Source of the DNA: Bilabrum cf. latius
Lineage: Eukaryota; Bigyra: Bicosoecida; Bigyra; Bicosoecida
DNA: 64,000 nucleotides
NCBI GenBank assembly: GCA_965178125.1
Contig: OZ237762.1
Coordinates: 806,001 to 870,000 of the forward strand
Direction: 5' to 3'
How positions within the stretch are numbered: position 1 is the stretch's first letter; each line of letters starts with the position of its first letter. Below are positions 35,777 through 47,104 of this stretch, piece after piece. The notes beneath the pieces were generated by a model that worked only from the letters and a program-made list of their open reading frames with translations, did not search any database and was not told where the DNA came from. The position numbers and the translations under genes were made by a program.

Positions 35777-36881
35777 ATGGAGGAAGGAGGTATTGTAGGT
35801 GCAGTGCTCAAGGCAGATAAATGTCGTGACTGGGTAATTGGCGATAGTGATCTCTCCCAGACGCCGTCATCACGAGATGGAATACCGAGATAGCTTGAGG
35901 ACGAAATGAGGCGTAGTAGCTGTGAATTCATCGCAAGGCTGGTCGGGAGGGCGCTACGAAGTAGGGACTTGCAGTAAGTTGGATTTTCTTCTCCGCTCTC
36001 ACAGGGCATGTGGCAGCGGGAATCATTCGCACAACAAGAAGGAAAACACGTCTTTTCCCACCGCAGAAGGCAATATCTAGTAGCATCAACCGCAATGGTA
36101 TTATTTCATCGCTTCTACTGCTCTCACTCTTTTGGAAGGCGCGATAGGGATGTGAGCCGTGGCCAGTGTGCAGCAGAAACTGGCTCTGCACGGTGCGGGT
36201 GCGAGAAGACCATTGTAGGCTTTTACTTGTATTCTACGTTCGCAGGTTATTGCCACTGCATGCGTATTGGTAGCATGCAAGGTTCGAGAATGTCCTGTGA
36301 AGGTCATGTTGCTCGCCGCAAACGCTGAAGCCATCCGCCAGAGAAAGCAGAATGTGAACGGGGACGAGTTCAAGGCATCGCTGGCTCGAATTGTTGCCGG
36401 CGAACGAGACGTCCTTACTACCCTTCGGTACAATATAATGCCTCAGGTTGCCCTTGGGCTCATCGCGGGAGTAGCTGATTTAGTTGTTCGAGATTCGGTT
36501 GCACGGGCGGCGGTGCGCGCATCCGGCAAGTCGGTGCAGTGTCTGGAGCCGCTCGCGTCTCGAACAGCGCTAGAGATGTACTCGACACCGCTGTCTCTGA
36601 CGCACACGGCCAGCGAGATTGCATACGCTGCTATCCACATGGTGTTTCTGCAGCTGAGGTAGAGGCTGCCTGAGCATACCCTCCCACCGCTTGCGTTCCC
36701 CAGCCGGATCGCTTGCGCGTGCAAGCGGTTCATTGACAGGCAGGTGGATATGTGCATGAAGCCCCGCGTGAAACCCAAGTCTAGTCCTACTAGTACTGCT
36801 GCATGTGCGAGTGGGAAAGACGCTGAGGCATAGGCAGCGACCAGCTTGAAGGGGACAGGATCCGGAGCGGGTCCACGGTAA
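35777..36881 (+). CDS. Cyclin (transcriptional, L/K/T/C type)
   Basis: Exons 35777-35973, 36067-36151 and 36246-36881 with introns of 93 and 94 nt (gtaagt...ccgcag; gtgagc...ttcgcag); 305 residues. TAGs at 35891, 36660 and 36831 are read as Gln; stop TAA. The cyclin box is clear: SQTPSSRDGIPRQLEDEMRR, then EFIARLVGRALR, QRQYLVASTAMVLFHRFY (split over the first junction), HSFGRRDRDVIATACVLVACK over the second junction, and ERDVLTTLRYNI. The second box includes LEMYSTPLSLTHTASEIAYAAI. This pattern is that of transcription/RNA-processing cyclins rather than mitotic cyclins. The partner would be a CDK9-, CDK10/11- or CDK8-type kinase; which one cannot be decided. Confidence 0.85.
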
Positions 36882-37006
36882 AGAAAGTGGTTCCGCAGTT
36901 GAGAATAACACTAGAATGCCATCATAGTCGAAGTGAAATAGACACAGCAGATGCACCGATCGCGGTCACAACTCCCACTACCGTTGCTCCGATCACTTAG
37001 CTCGAT

Positions 37007-39878
37007 TCACCACGGTCCTCGTCCCGGAACGCGCGTTACGCCAAAGCGATGCTCATCCCCCAACACGAAGGTGGTATTCGCAAGCAGCCCACCACCGTCG
37101 AAGTCGTTCGTAAACTGCCTGCCCTACGATTCCGGCGGGTACTCGTTGCTTGAGGAGCGCAACTGTGCGATGTAGCTTCCTGGCCACAGCCCGTAGTACC
37201 GAAGCCGCTCGTCATGGAAGGCCAGATCATGGTACCATGCGGTCGCGTTCACACTCACTTCTTTCCCAGGCGCCACCGGTCCAGACTTGTTGAACGCCAC
37301 CAGGTGGGAAAATGGCCTCGCGACGGGAATGCTGCCATCCATTGGGTCGATGGCGTATACCTGCATCACGAATCGACCCGTTCGCTGTCCCTCGTTCCGG
37401 ACGACTGCTCCGAAGGAAACCTCGGGAGGGCCGCCGGGCTCCAGTGTTACCACGTTTGCGTGGAAATCTTTTACGGAGAAGTTGGTGTAGCTTAGTCCGT
37501 GACCCAACGGAAACAGGGGACTAGAAAGCATTTGCTTCGGACCAGAAGTAGGCCAGTACGGGCGCGACTTACGATAGATCGGAGCGCTCGGATCAACGAA
37601 GTCAGCAGACACGAGCATGCCAGCATTCGCACCCCCTGAACCTACCATCCCCACGGATCGCGGCCACTGGGACGAGAGGCGCCCGGATGCGTCCACGCTG
37701 CCGACCAGAATGTCGGCAAGTGCCTCGCCGCCCAGCGAGCCAGGGCGGCCCGCGTACACAACGGCGTCGAATGCATCGAGCACCTCGTTTCGATTCGATG
37801 CCCCGAAAGTCATCGGTCTGCCTCCCACGATCACTAGAACCAGCGTCGAGTTTTCCCCGGCTCCTTCTGAGTTGCGCGTGTGCGCGGCCTGAGCCACTGC
37901 CTCGAGCAGCTGCAGCTAGAGCCCCGGAGGATCAAGGTCCTGCACGTCCCCGCCTTCGCTGCAGGACGCAGTGTAGGCACCCAGGTCACCAATGAATATG
38001 ATGGAGACACGCGACCGGCGCGCTGCCGCCTGGGCCGCGGGGATCATCGAATCGTTCCACGCGTTCGGGCACTTGGGACTGCCAGCGTGCCAAGACCTGC
38101 AGACCGCCACGTCCATCCACAGCGGGTCCGGAGAGTGCACGCCAGGCACGTGCTGGACGACTGCCGCTTGTATTCCCGACACATCGAACGCATCAGCCCA
38201 TCCCACGCCCCCGCACCGCTGCGTGCTATCTCCAAAGCACGTGGTCGCGCATTCACCCAACCCCTCGGCAGCAGGCATGTGCTCGCTGCACAGGCACTCC
38301 GAGCCGTTCGAGGCTCCGGCGTACCGATATTGGCCTGCTTTGCCTGCGGCCATGCACAGACCCACGCACTTGTCGGGAGTTGCATCAACAAAGTGACCCA
38401 CCGACAGCTCGAACGACGCGGCAGCACGGCACCCCAATGCCACCGTAGCATTGGCTGTTGACCGGGTGCGAAGCTTGATTCGAAGAGCACTGGTAGCAGT
38501 GGGCATCAGCATGTGCAGCGGTCCAGACTGGTAGCTCGGGTTACCTAGCATTGCCTACCGAGCAGCACATGAACTAGATCCATCCTTGAAGCCTTCCGGC
38601 ACGGGGTCCATGATCCAAGGGGAAGGCCCGCAGTCAGCGAACGGACCGATGGTGCTCACAACCGCACCCTACTGCGCGAGAGATTCGGCATCAAGAGGCA
38701 GCGCCCCACCTCTGTTCTGGAGTACCACAATGCCTTCAGCTGCCGCCTGGCGGGCAACGTTCCTGCTGCGGTCATCATTCAGGCTCACCGCGAGGTCCTC
38801 GGAAGTGTACGGCTGATCCAGCAGGCCCGCCCTGATCTTGAGCTTGAGAGCGCGAAGCACGGACCGATCCACGTCTTGCTCGTCGATCTGCCCCTCCTGC
38901 AGCGCCTCCAGTAAGCTGCTCCGCGTGAATACGCGGTGGTTTACATCCACGCAATTGGCCCTCATGGTGCGGCCAATGGCCTGGGTTGCATTACGAGCGA
39001 CCCGAAACAGGACCAGGTTGTGCACGTCCCCGCCGTCGCTGATCGCCATGCCATCCCCGAAGCCCAGCTCTACTCGTAACGAATCGTTGCAGTGCCAGGC
39101 ACTTGAATGGGCTGGCACCCCATCGATGGCAGGGTGGTTGAGCATAACCGCAGCACCACCAGAGTGAGCGAAGGCGCGCCATGGCCGATACCACAACTCT
39201 AAGAGCTCGCGCGGCGATGCTTGTACGTTCCCAGCATTCTGTCCACCCGCCGCATCAGCGTACCCGCCGAAGTGCTTAGCTAGAGCCACGATGCTTGTAG
39301 TGAAGTTACCAAGATAGCGGTCGGCACCGGCAGGGCCAACAGTTCCCTGAGCTCCAGCAGTCGCAGCAGCTACAAATGAAGATGCTAAGGCAGGGTCCGA
39401 AGCGAATCCCTCTGGGTGGCGGCCAAATCGAGCGTCTCGATACATGTTCGGAGACGGTGTCCAGCCTACTGTCACGCCGCAAGCTCTCGCATCGCGTGCG
39501 ATGATCGAAAACACTTCTTTAACCAGGTCTGCATTCCAAGTCTGCCCCATTGAAACCCCCATTGGCATCACAACCCCCGCTGGACAGCCCTAATGCAGCG
39601 ATTCGTGATTGAAAGCTACCGGAATCCCTAGCCTACTCTCATTCGAAAGCAGCCATTCTCTTTGAATGCTATTCGACAGCGAAGCATTGTTCATGTCATA
39701 TAAGCTCACGAATGCTCTCGGAAGGGAGTCCGATGGTAATCCTATTTCTCGTAGTTTCTCGGAGACCGTCATTCGGCTTCTGCACGGGGAGTCGGGCGTC
39801 CTGGTAAGGTGCTCCAAGTGCATGAGCAATGACCAATACGCATGACAGAGTCGTAGAGTGCCAGCCTATTTCATGCAT
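37007..39878 (-). CDS. Glycoside hydrolase family 3 enzyme with WSC domain; N-terminal frame break
   Basis: The main frame runs from about 39775 to the TGA at 37007 (~920 residues), with TAGs at 39590, ~38560, 38669, 37916 and 37124 read as Gln. GH3 features in order: SRMTVSEKLREIG; RLGIPVAFNHESLH; the KHFGGY active-site loop; LRVELGFGDGMAISDGGDV with the catalytic Asp in ISD; GIVVLQNRGGALPL; VLVIVGGRPMTF; LSSQWPRSV; LFPLGHGLSYTNF, and a fibronectin-III-like end. A Cys-rich WSC carbohydrate-binding domain (38,230-38,420; GCRAAASF...CVGLCMAAGK...CLCSEHM) is inserted in the second half. A signal peptide and the N-terminal motif P-Y-Q-D-A-R-L-P-V-Q are encoded from 39878 but in another frame; about 20-23 bases appear missing at ~39779. 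A secreted beta-glucosidase or beta-xylosidase is likely. Confidence 0.8.
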
Positions 39879-39995
39879 AGTACTAAATCTAGCAAAGTGT
39901 GTAGCCGTTGACGAACTTCTACGACTCGGAACTTCAAGTTCTGACTTCAAGTTGATGATGAACGTATTCCCTCTGCTGGCCAGATCATACTTGCG

Positions 39996-41306
39996 ATGAG
40001 TGCACTCTCAGACATGAATGCTACGGAAGATACATACGGCACAAAATACTCCCGCGTTGGCGAGTCCTTGACCGCAACAGCCCAAGCAACCTCATCAGGC
40101 TGCTTGGGAGTGCAACTTGAGTGCACGAGATGCTGTGTTGTGTCTGCCAGCGGGGTCGTTGCGGCTACTCTAGTTATTGGCATTGTCGCAGGTGTTCTCG
40201 TTAGTCGATCGAATAAGCAAAACGGTTCTCATTCCGACGACAGCCGCGATTTTAAGGTAGAGCTGCCACTTGTGACAAATACGTGGCCGTGGAAAGAAGC
40301 TACAGCAGCCGGCCATGCCGTCGTGTATATGCAATCGCCATCTGACAACGCTACCGAGCGTACTCTGCGGAGGCTCGATGGATTGGTTGCGTGCTTGTAG
40401 AGTTGCGAGGATCGCATGTGCGACCACACTGTTGGCAAGGACGGCTCGCCCGATTCAACTGGTGCAGTCAGCCTCGATGCCATGGTTTTTGACGGTCCCA
40501 CATGGGACTCTGGTGGGGTGGCGTATTTGCAGCACTCCGACCACGCGGCGGCAGTCGCGAGAGATGTTATGGTGTACACGAGCGAGAGCATTCTGTCTGG
40601 GGGCGGTGCGGATCGTTTTGCCGCGCTCATGGGCTACCCGCGGCGAAATCTGACGGGGTAGTGGGCGAGACAGGCCCACACACAATGGTTGGATGGCGGA
40701 TGCTAGCCCAACTTTTGGCGAAACGTGGGAGCAAGCGCGGGGGGGTGCGGTCCGTATACCCCTGAGCCCGGCGCACTGCCAGGGGGCGACTACCGGCTGC
40801 CAGCGAGCGCCCAAGAGGTGGACGCGATGGGAAGTCCCAAGGGGTCCGCCGGGGTACCCATCAGTAGGATTCGAGACACGATATCGGCCGTGGTCGTAGA
40901 TGAACAGGGCGACATCAGCGTGGGAACCTCGTCGAACGGGGCCAGGAATAAGATTGCGGGCAGGGTGGGCGATGCACCCATCGCGGGCGCTGGCGCCTAC
41001 GTCGACAACGATGTGGGGGCAGCTGTTGCAACGGGGGATGGAGACGTCATGATGCGTTTCTCACCGGCTGCCCTAGCGGTGGAAAAGATGAGAGCAGGTG
41101 CCAGCGCGACGGCCGCCTGCTCGGAGGCTTTGGGCCGGATCGGCTCCGTGTTCCCGTCATTCACCGGCGGCATGGTGTGCTACAACAAGGCCAGGCAAAC
41201 TGTTGGCGGTGCGTCGTTCGGGTGGGGATTTACGTTTGCCTACCAGGGCGGCAACGAGACAGCCCAAGTAGCGACACCACCCCGCGTGGACAAAACCTAG
41301 CCATAA
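39996..41306 (+). CDS. AGA: N4-(beta-N-acetylglucosaminyl)-L-asparaginase (aspartylglucosaminidase)
   Basis: 436 residues, one exon; TAGs at 40398, 40659, 40704 and 41298 are read as Gln, and the true stop is TAA at 41304. The enzyme cleaves the GlcNAc-Asn bond of N-glycoproteins in lysosome-like compartments. Matches include NTWPWKEATAAG, SLDAMVFDG, GCQPNFWRNV and GRVGDAPIAGAGAYVDNDVGAA. The autocatalytic/nucleophile Thr is in R-D-T-I-S (residue ~295), followed by VGTSSNGARNKIAG and ATGDGDVMMRF. Animal enzymes have N-C-Q-P-N-Y-W-R-N-V at the place where this gene has TAG, so this is direct evidence for TAG=Gln. The N-terminus has an uncleaved-looking membrane helix (VVAATLVIGIVAGVLV), unlike the plain signal peptide of animal AGA. 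It is divergent from the GH3 gene, 117 bp away. Confidence 0.93.
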
Positions 41307-41514
41307 AGCCAACGTAGCGGCGCTCCTGGCCCTGGGTGCACTGCGAATGCGTGTGCGTGTCAAGTTTGGTGCAGTTTCTCTCAAGTTTTCCAATCAGTCT
41401 AGGTGTACCCTGTTGATTCTGCTGTTCCATCCACATCCAATCAACGCGCCCACTGCCCGGAACCATCGGGCTGCTCCACCCCGTAGGCGGGCCACCAATG
41501 GCTGCACAGCGCGC

Positions 41515-43866
41515 TCACAACGGCAAGCGTGCCGGTCGCTAGCCGCCGGATGCACGGAGGAGACCTAGGGCATCGCGAAACGAAGCCTGCTTCTACCGCT
41601 GCAACGAAAGCCCTACTAATCGTGTAGCAGCAGACTGCGCCACCTGCCTGGTCGCTCGGATCGCAGCTGCTGCGGCTACCCGCGAGGCAGCTCCGACAGC
41701 TCCCAGGCGAGCGTGTCTAGCGGTGGGACCGGCTTGCACTGCGGCAGCAGCTGCAACCCCTTCGGCTAGGGGTGATACGTCGATGCCAGCTTGTTTCCCA
41801 GCGCGGCCGTCTGCTTGCGAGTCGTGTCTCGTCTACACTAGGACTTGCATGGCTCGCTTGCGCGCCTCACTCACCGCTGCTGCACTAAGCGCGCCCCAAC
41901 TCTCCTCCATCTCTATTCTCACTGTGGCGGATCCGGTGCCCAGATCACCTGCACTGCTGTGTGGCACAGGTCCATTCGACTGCCTGTCACGCGCCCCTGC
42001 CTTAAAAGCAGCGACAGCGTTAGCTGCCACCGATTCGCACATTTGCACAGCACGAGGGTCCAGAACAATGTCGTCCACACTCACAATTGTCGAGACAGCT
42101 AGCACAAGCCCGGCAGTGCGAGGAGCGCGGAGCAAAAATGACTCTCGCAGATCTCTGGCGAACCGGGCGCCCTCCAGCGCATCCAGCCCAGAGCCACGGT
42201 CGCCAGCAATTGGCCCGTGATCAGGGGCTGCGGTTCCAGATGCGGACTGGCTGCACTCAGCACGGAGCTCGTATCCCAAGCCTTCGACGTCCTCCGAGCC
42301 GCGGGGAATCAGTGTGGGGGCGATCTTGCGCTTGCTCGGAGAGTCCGCAGGCCCTGCTCCTCTGGACTGCTGCTGGCTCGGATGCACAAACGAGCTTGGT
42401 GCCGCACCTTGAGCGGGATCTGCCTCGCGAAGCAAATCATTACCTGGATCAGCTTCCTGCCCGAAAGCACTGGGGGGCGCCGAGCTGCTCTTGCTGCGCG
42501 ACGGCGCAAGCAGCGCCTCGCAGGCTTGGCTAAGCTCCACAGCGACCTGGTCTTGGTGGGGGTCAGCTACGCGTGGGAAATGCCTGCCTACTCGCTCCGC
42601 GCAGAGCGGACCACTTCGTACTGACCCAGGTATCGCAGATTCTCTAATAATATCGGCGGCTACTGCCAGCAGGGTTTTCCCGCGGCGTAGCTCAAGCGCC
42701 CCGACATGACGTGCGGCAGAAGGACTGCTGGCACGAAGCTAGGGTGGGGCGCCTGCCTGGCGTTGATCCCCATGGCTTGCACTAGCCTACTCTCGTGTTA
42801 CAAGCGCGATAGCGTCTTCTAATGCGAGAGCGTCTTCCACCACCGCATGCACGAGCTCCCTGCGCGCATTCTCGGCGCCGGTACTGTCGGCACCTGCGGC
42901 GCCTGCACCCGCAGCAGCTGGAGGCTCTGCACGGCCACGATCCAATTGCAGTCTAAGAGAGCTCATATGCGCGCGTATCGTAGAAGTTCCATTCCCTATC
43001 ACGCCCAGGAATTCGGCGATCCCTTTGCAGAGCTCAACAGCACCAGCCAGCGAGCCCAGCGGGGGCAGATGCACCTGCAGATGGGTGCGGGGGGCAGATG
43101 ACCCCACGGTACGTCTGCCGTCTGAAGCCGGTTGCACGCACATAAGCATCGCACTAATACTGGCATCGTATATGCTATGAATAAGAGAAGCGCTATCGCT
43201 TGCTCGTAGTGCCTTTCCCAGAGCATCACATGTAAACAGCGAAGCTAGCCGGCCGTCAACCCGAGCCCGAACCGAGACCAGCCTGCCTGCAGACTCCCGA
43301 GGCGCAGGTCGGGTGCTGGCAACTTCGCCCAAAGAGCCAACACGCAGCAATGCGATTTCTCGAACGATTACACCTGCTACCCACTTGGCGTTGTCGGGGT
43401 TAGCGTGCTCGCGAAGCTTCTTGCCAAGCTCGTTCTGCAATGGCAATTGATCCCTGGAAGATTCCAGGGCGATGGCACGGTAATGCTTGATAAATGAAGA
43501 AACGGATCGCCACGCTTTGTACCTATTTTCGTAGGCAGGCCGGCGTTCAGCTTCGCTGTGCGTGTGCCGACTGTCAGCAACCGGATCGAAGGGAATACCC
43601 CCGGCCGATCCTAGCACAGATGCCGCCCAGTAGCGAGAAAAATCGTCTTCTTCTAGTGATGTTGCGGATGTGCCGCTTGAAACCGTCTTGCTTCCCAATT
43701 GTTCAAGCGCAAACTCTACCACGCCAAGGACAAGCTAGGAAGTCTCAGCTGAGAGCTTGAGCGACTTCAATGAATGTAATAGATCCTTCTTAGCTGACCG
43801 TTTTTCTTTCGCGGCAAACTCTCTGCATTGATAGGCGATCTAGCTTCCTATTCGGCTAGGCAACAT
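41515..43866 (-). CDS. 783-residue protein of unknown function
   Basis: The minus-strand frame is open from ATG 43866 to TGA 41515 with about seven TAGs (43840, 43735, 42787, ~42738, 41833 and two near 41540-41610) read as Gln; no intron. The N-terminal 300 residues look folded and helical (RYKAWRSVSSFIKHYRAIALE; GKKLREHANPDNAKWVAGVIVREIALLRVG). The rest is Ala/Ser/Gly-rich with two further ordered patches (GKTLLAVAADIIRESAI; TAGLVLAVSTIVSVDDIVLD). No membrane helix or catalytic motif is evident. It ends convergently with AGA, 208 bp apart. Confidence 0.65.
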
Positions 43867-44258
43867 CCGCTAGCCTGTTCAAAAATCACGGGGGGACGCT
43901 TGGCAACTGCAAACAAGCAGCGCAACGACTGCAAACGCACTCATATGTGTTTAATACGAGCTCCAGGCCTGAGGCTGCACAAGAGCGTGGGGAGAGAAGG
44001 TCTGCAGATCCAGTGCCACTGCAAGAACCAGCGGGCCGGGCACAGGCTGTCTTCATCATGATCCCGTGATGGCATCTTCAAGTTGTCATTTTCAACACGG
44101 AGTGGCTGCCAGGGCGGCGGTCTATCTCTTAACTTCATCTCCTTCAAAACAGGCGGGTTCAGCCCAAAGCCAGATAGACCTAGTGGTGGCAACAGCTTCC
44201 GGTCGGGAGATACTTCAAGTCACTGAAACGCAACTCTTCCGCCGCAGGCAACTCGTGA
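43867..44258. other. Intergenic, 392 bp
   Basis: This is the promoter side of the 783-residue gene and the 3' side of the mitochondrial carrier gene, both on the minus strand. Nothing recognisable lies in it. Confidence 0.45.
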
Positions 44259-45445
44259 TCACTTCCGGTACGTTGTTCCGAAGAACGACGAGTAGGCTTG
44301 GTTAATTTGCTCGAGCGTGAGCAAGATGATCATCGCGTGGGGGGCGCACCGCAGGTAGTACGCTGACAGCCCCCTCCACAGGGCGAGAGGCCCCTCCTGA
44401 GTCACCACCTTCGTGGCGCAGTCCACCACCCCGCTGTACGGGAACTTGCCCGCGGCATCAGGTCTCATGTTCTGCAGGCGAGTCTTGATCAGGTCGAATG
44501 GCAGCGAGAACACTGCGCACGTTACCCCGGCGGCAGCGCTGCTCATGAGCTGCGTGCTGAAGTTGTCCCCGTTCACAGCCGTGATCATTTCACGGAACTG
44601 ATCGTAGGACGCCATCATCCCCACGTTCATGGCCATGGCGCGCAGGATGGTGGGCTCGCACCCCCGCCAAAGCCGGAAGAGCCCCTCCTCGCGGGTGATG
44701 CGCATTAGGGCGTCAAACACGTTCGAGTACCCCCTTCGCTCAGCTGCGGGTCGCATGCCGTCCGCCTGCATGCGCACCAAAGACACGTCAAACGGGTTTC
44801 CAATGAACGACGCGATGGCACCGCTGGTCATGGAGCTGGCAACCTTCAGGTGCACGGGCAGCGCATCCACCTTCTGCCAATCCTTGAGGAAATTGGAGAA
44901 TTCCCGATGCAAACCGATACGTGCCGTTCCATACACAGCCTGACGCATCAAAGCAGCGCTCAGTCCGGCGTACAGAGCCTGGACTCCTTCCTCGCGAATC
45001 ACGGTAAGCGCAACGGTGGCCGGATTCATCTTGGGGCCCTTCCCACCTTCGCCCAGCAGCTGCATGCGCACCTTTGTCAGGTCAATGGGGTGGATCTGCG
45101 GCATATCAAAATCGGATGGGCTCAGTGTCTCGCTGGAAGTGACAACAGGGATCAGCATGTCGGGCATCACGAGGCAGCTGATCGCAACTGGGGCGTAATC
45201 ACATGTCGCGCTTGCGAGCTCACGCAAGATGATGCAAACATGGCAGCACTTCCTCCGCATACGTACGGTTGGATGGCCTGAGCTACTGATGATCCTGCGA
45301 ATAGAGTGGCTCAAAGATACGTCTCCCTGAGGCAAGTCGCAGCTGCATTAGTGCATTGGACGTAAACCGCCGGAAACTACTGGAATAATAGTGCCCAGGC
45401 AAGGATCTCACCAAATGATCCATCGGTTTTCTTGGATCCAGCCAT
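44259..45445 (-). CDS. Mitochondrial carrier, 2-oxoglutarate/malate (SLC25A11) type
   Basis: Exons 45412-45445, 45224-45294 and 44259-45095 with introns of 117 and 128 nt (gtgaga...ttcgcag; gtgagc...ccgcag); 313 residues, the normal carrier size, with a total length divisible by three. Stop TGA, no TAG inside. Three carrier repeats are visible: H-P-I-D-L-T-K-V-R-M-Q, N-P-F-D-V-S-L-V-R-M-Q-A-D and L-P-F-D-L-I-K-T-R-L-Q. The second signature lacks the usual Lys/Arg right after D-x-x, as in oxoglutarate carriers (NPxEVALIRM), which favours that subfamily over other dicarboxylate carriers. It would exchange 2-oxoglutarate for malate across the inner membrane. The first exon encodes only MAGSKKTDGSF plus one base. 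Confidence 0.88.
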
Positions 45446-45783
45446 CCTAAACGTCCAGAGCAAACTCAGTTTGTGACGCGTCGATGAGCCATGCCCTAGG
45501 CCTAGCGAACCTTTGCCCAGGTTCGGTCGAGTTCGATTGCGTTGGCCCAAAAAACTTTTTTTGAAAAAAGTCAAGATTCGCTCGTTCGTTCATCGTTCGG
45601 ACCTGGAGCCGGCGCTATTGCTGAATCCCGTGGAAATCAAACCATACATAACGTACGACTTGCTTGCTTTTTGCAACTGATAAGCGCCCCTTTCCCTCAC
45701 CTGTCCAGCCTTCGCCCAGCTGTTGCCCCGGCCACACAGAGCTCCAGCCTACCCGCGGGCCCTTCCACAGGTTGCGCTGTAAC
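45446..45783. other. Intergenic, 338 bp
   Basis: It lies upstream of the carrier gene and downstream of the next minus-strand gene. An A/T run (tttttttgaaaaaa-like, near 45556-45570) is present. No gene is supported. Confidence 0.45.
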
Positions 45784-46761
45784 TCATAACAGACGCACCC
45801 CTCGCACCTAACCACTGAAGCGATGGGAAGGTCTTGGCAGCACCGACCACCGCACCAACACCGCCGGCAAGCAGCCGTCACATTCCACGCCACTGCCATC
45901 AGAAGTGGTAGCGGCAAGCGCAGCTCTGCTCCTGGTTCCAAGGGTGCCGGCGGAACTGGTCCGCAATGCACCTGCCTCAGTCCATATGCGCCTCTTGTGG
46001 GCCTCCTCAACCTCGACTGGCCCTGACGTGCCCCGCGCGGTGCTCTCTTTGGGCCTGGACACCCGAACCGAGGCGCACCCTGTCCGGCACAGAGTCAGGC
46101 TGTCGCTTGCCTCGCCTTGAGCGCTGCAGACAGCCCACACTCGAATATATGCGGGGTCGTGCTGCTCGGGCAGGGCACTCTCCATGGATTCAAAGCCCTC
46201 CGTACCTCGGGGCGCTGCAGGACCCGCACCCTACCTGCTCGGTGGCTTGCCCGCCGTGGCTGAGCCGTGCTGTCGAGACGCGCTGGGCGCCCCCAAGCCG
46301 GTATTTGGTGATGATGCGTGCTGTAGGGCTGAGCCCTCAATACTGGCTCGCGAATTCAAGGCTGCAGTAGCCAAAGCTGGGAGTCGGGCGATTGCCGCAG
46401 CTCGGACACCCCCGGCGCCCAGTGCCCCGAGAATCGATTTCCCTCCCACCCACATTCTCCTACCACGGTGCTCCCCTTCGACTGAAAACATTGTAGTTGA
46501 ATGCAAATATCCTTTGGTTTTGAACGTCTTGTATACGAAACCCGCAAACTCCACGGTTTTGCCTGGTTTTGCTATCAGCTTTAGCAGCTCCAAGGAAGTT
46601 GCATCGATAGTTGACTGCCAAACTATGATAGGAACTAGTTTCCCAATCGACCGGGTGCACCTGGAGACTGCAACCAGGAGCTCAACAGCCTTTCTGCTGC
46701 TCGGACCGGCTTTGGGCTGCAGGCTGGCATAGGAGACAACCACGGCCTATCCAGCAGTCAT
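45784..46761 (-). CDS. Unknown protein, 325 residues
   Basis: The frame is open from ATG 46761 to TGA 45784 with TAGs at 46747, 46231 and ~45811 read as Gln. Residues ~45-100 look ordered (KLVPIIVWQSTIDATSLELLKLI; EFAGFVYKTFKTKGYLHSTT), followed by an Ala/Gly/Ser-rich linker and a patch with VWAVCSAQGEASDSLTLCR. The opposite strand also has a long open frame once TAG is sense (46184-46975). Strand choice therefore rests on start context and on agreement with neighbours, and is not secure. Confidence 0.45.
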
Positions 46762-47104
46762 TGTGTGGATTATACAAAAGTTCTTGCAGTTTGTTCGCAG
46801 TTATTTAAAACGGCATGCCAAGCGTGATAGATTGGTTCAGCACAGGCTTGTGCTTCGCGGTCGAATGCACAGAAACAGTGCTATCGGCAAGTCCAAAATG
46901 TTCCGAGTTGGAGTCCATGACCAAACAAACCCGTCATTGGCTATACTAGTAGACAAGGATTCCATGATGTGGTAAACGAACGTGTATACTCGGTTCGATA
47001 TATGCTGGCTCGTCAGCCGTATGGCGTCCTGTCGACAATCGTCTGTCCAGTCAAGTACATCTATCATGATTTCAGAAAACCCAGCTAATCTGAACACAGG
47101 CGCT
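46762..47104. other. Intergenic, 343 bp
   Basis: AT-rich region between two minus-strand genes: the 3' flank of the cold-shock gene and the promoter side of the 325-residue gene. Open frames here have no recognisable features. Confidence 0.4.

Noticed and set aside
35703-36009. Minus-strand first exon with ATG at 36009 spliced (35620-35702) into the 1,533-residue gene
   Set aside because: The splice is in frame and looks plausible, but the same bases on the plus strand encode a clear cyclin box with better introns. The minus reading is therefore an antisense shadow, and the gene is started at 35686.
46184-46975. Plus-strand ORF opposite the 325-residue minus gene
   Set aside because: It is open with one TAG but has no recognisable features. 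Kept only as an alternative, because the minus frame has a cleaner start and a more ordered N-terminal region.
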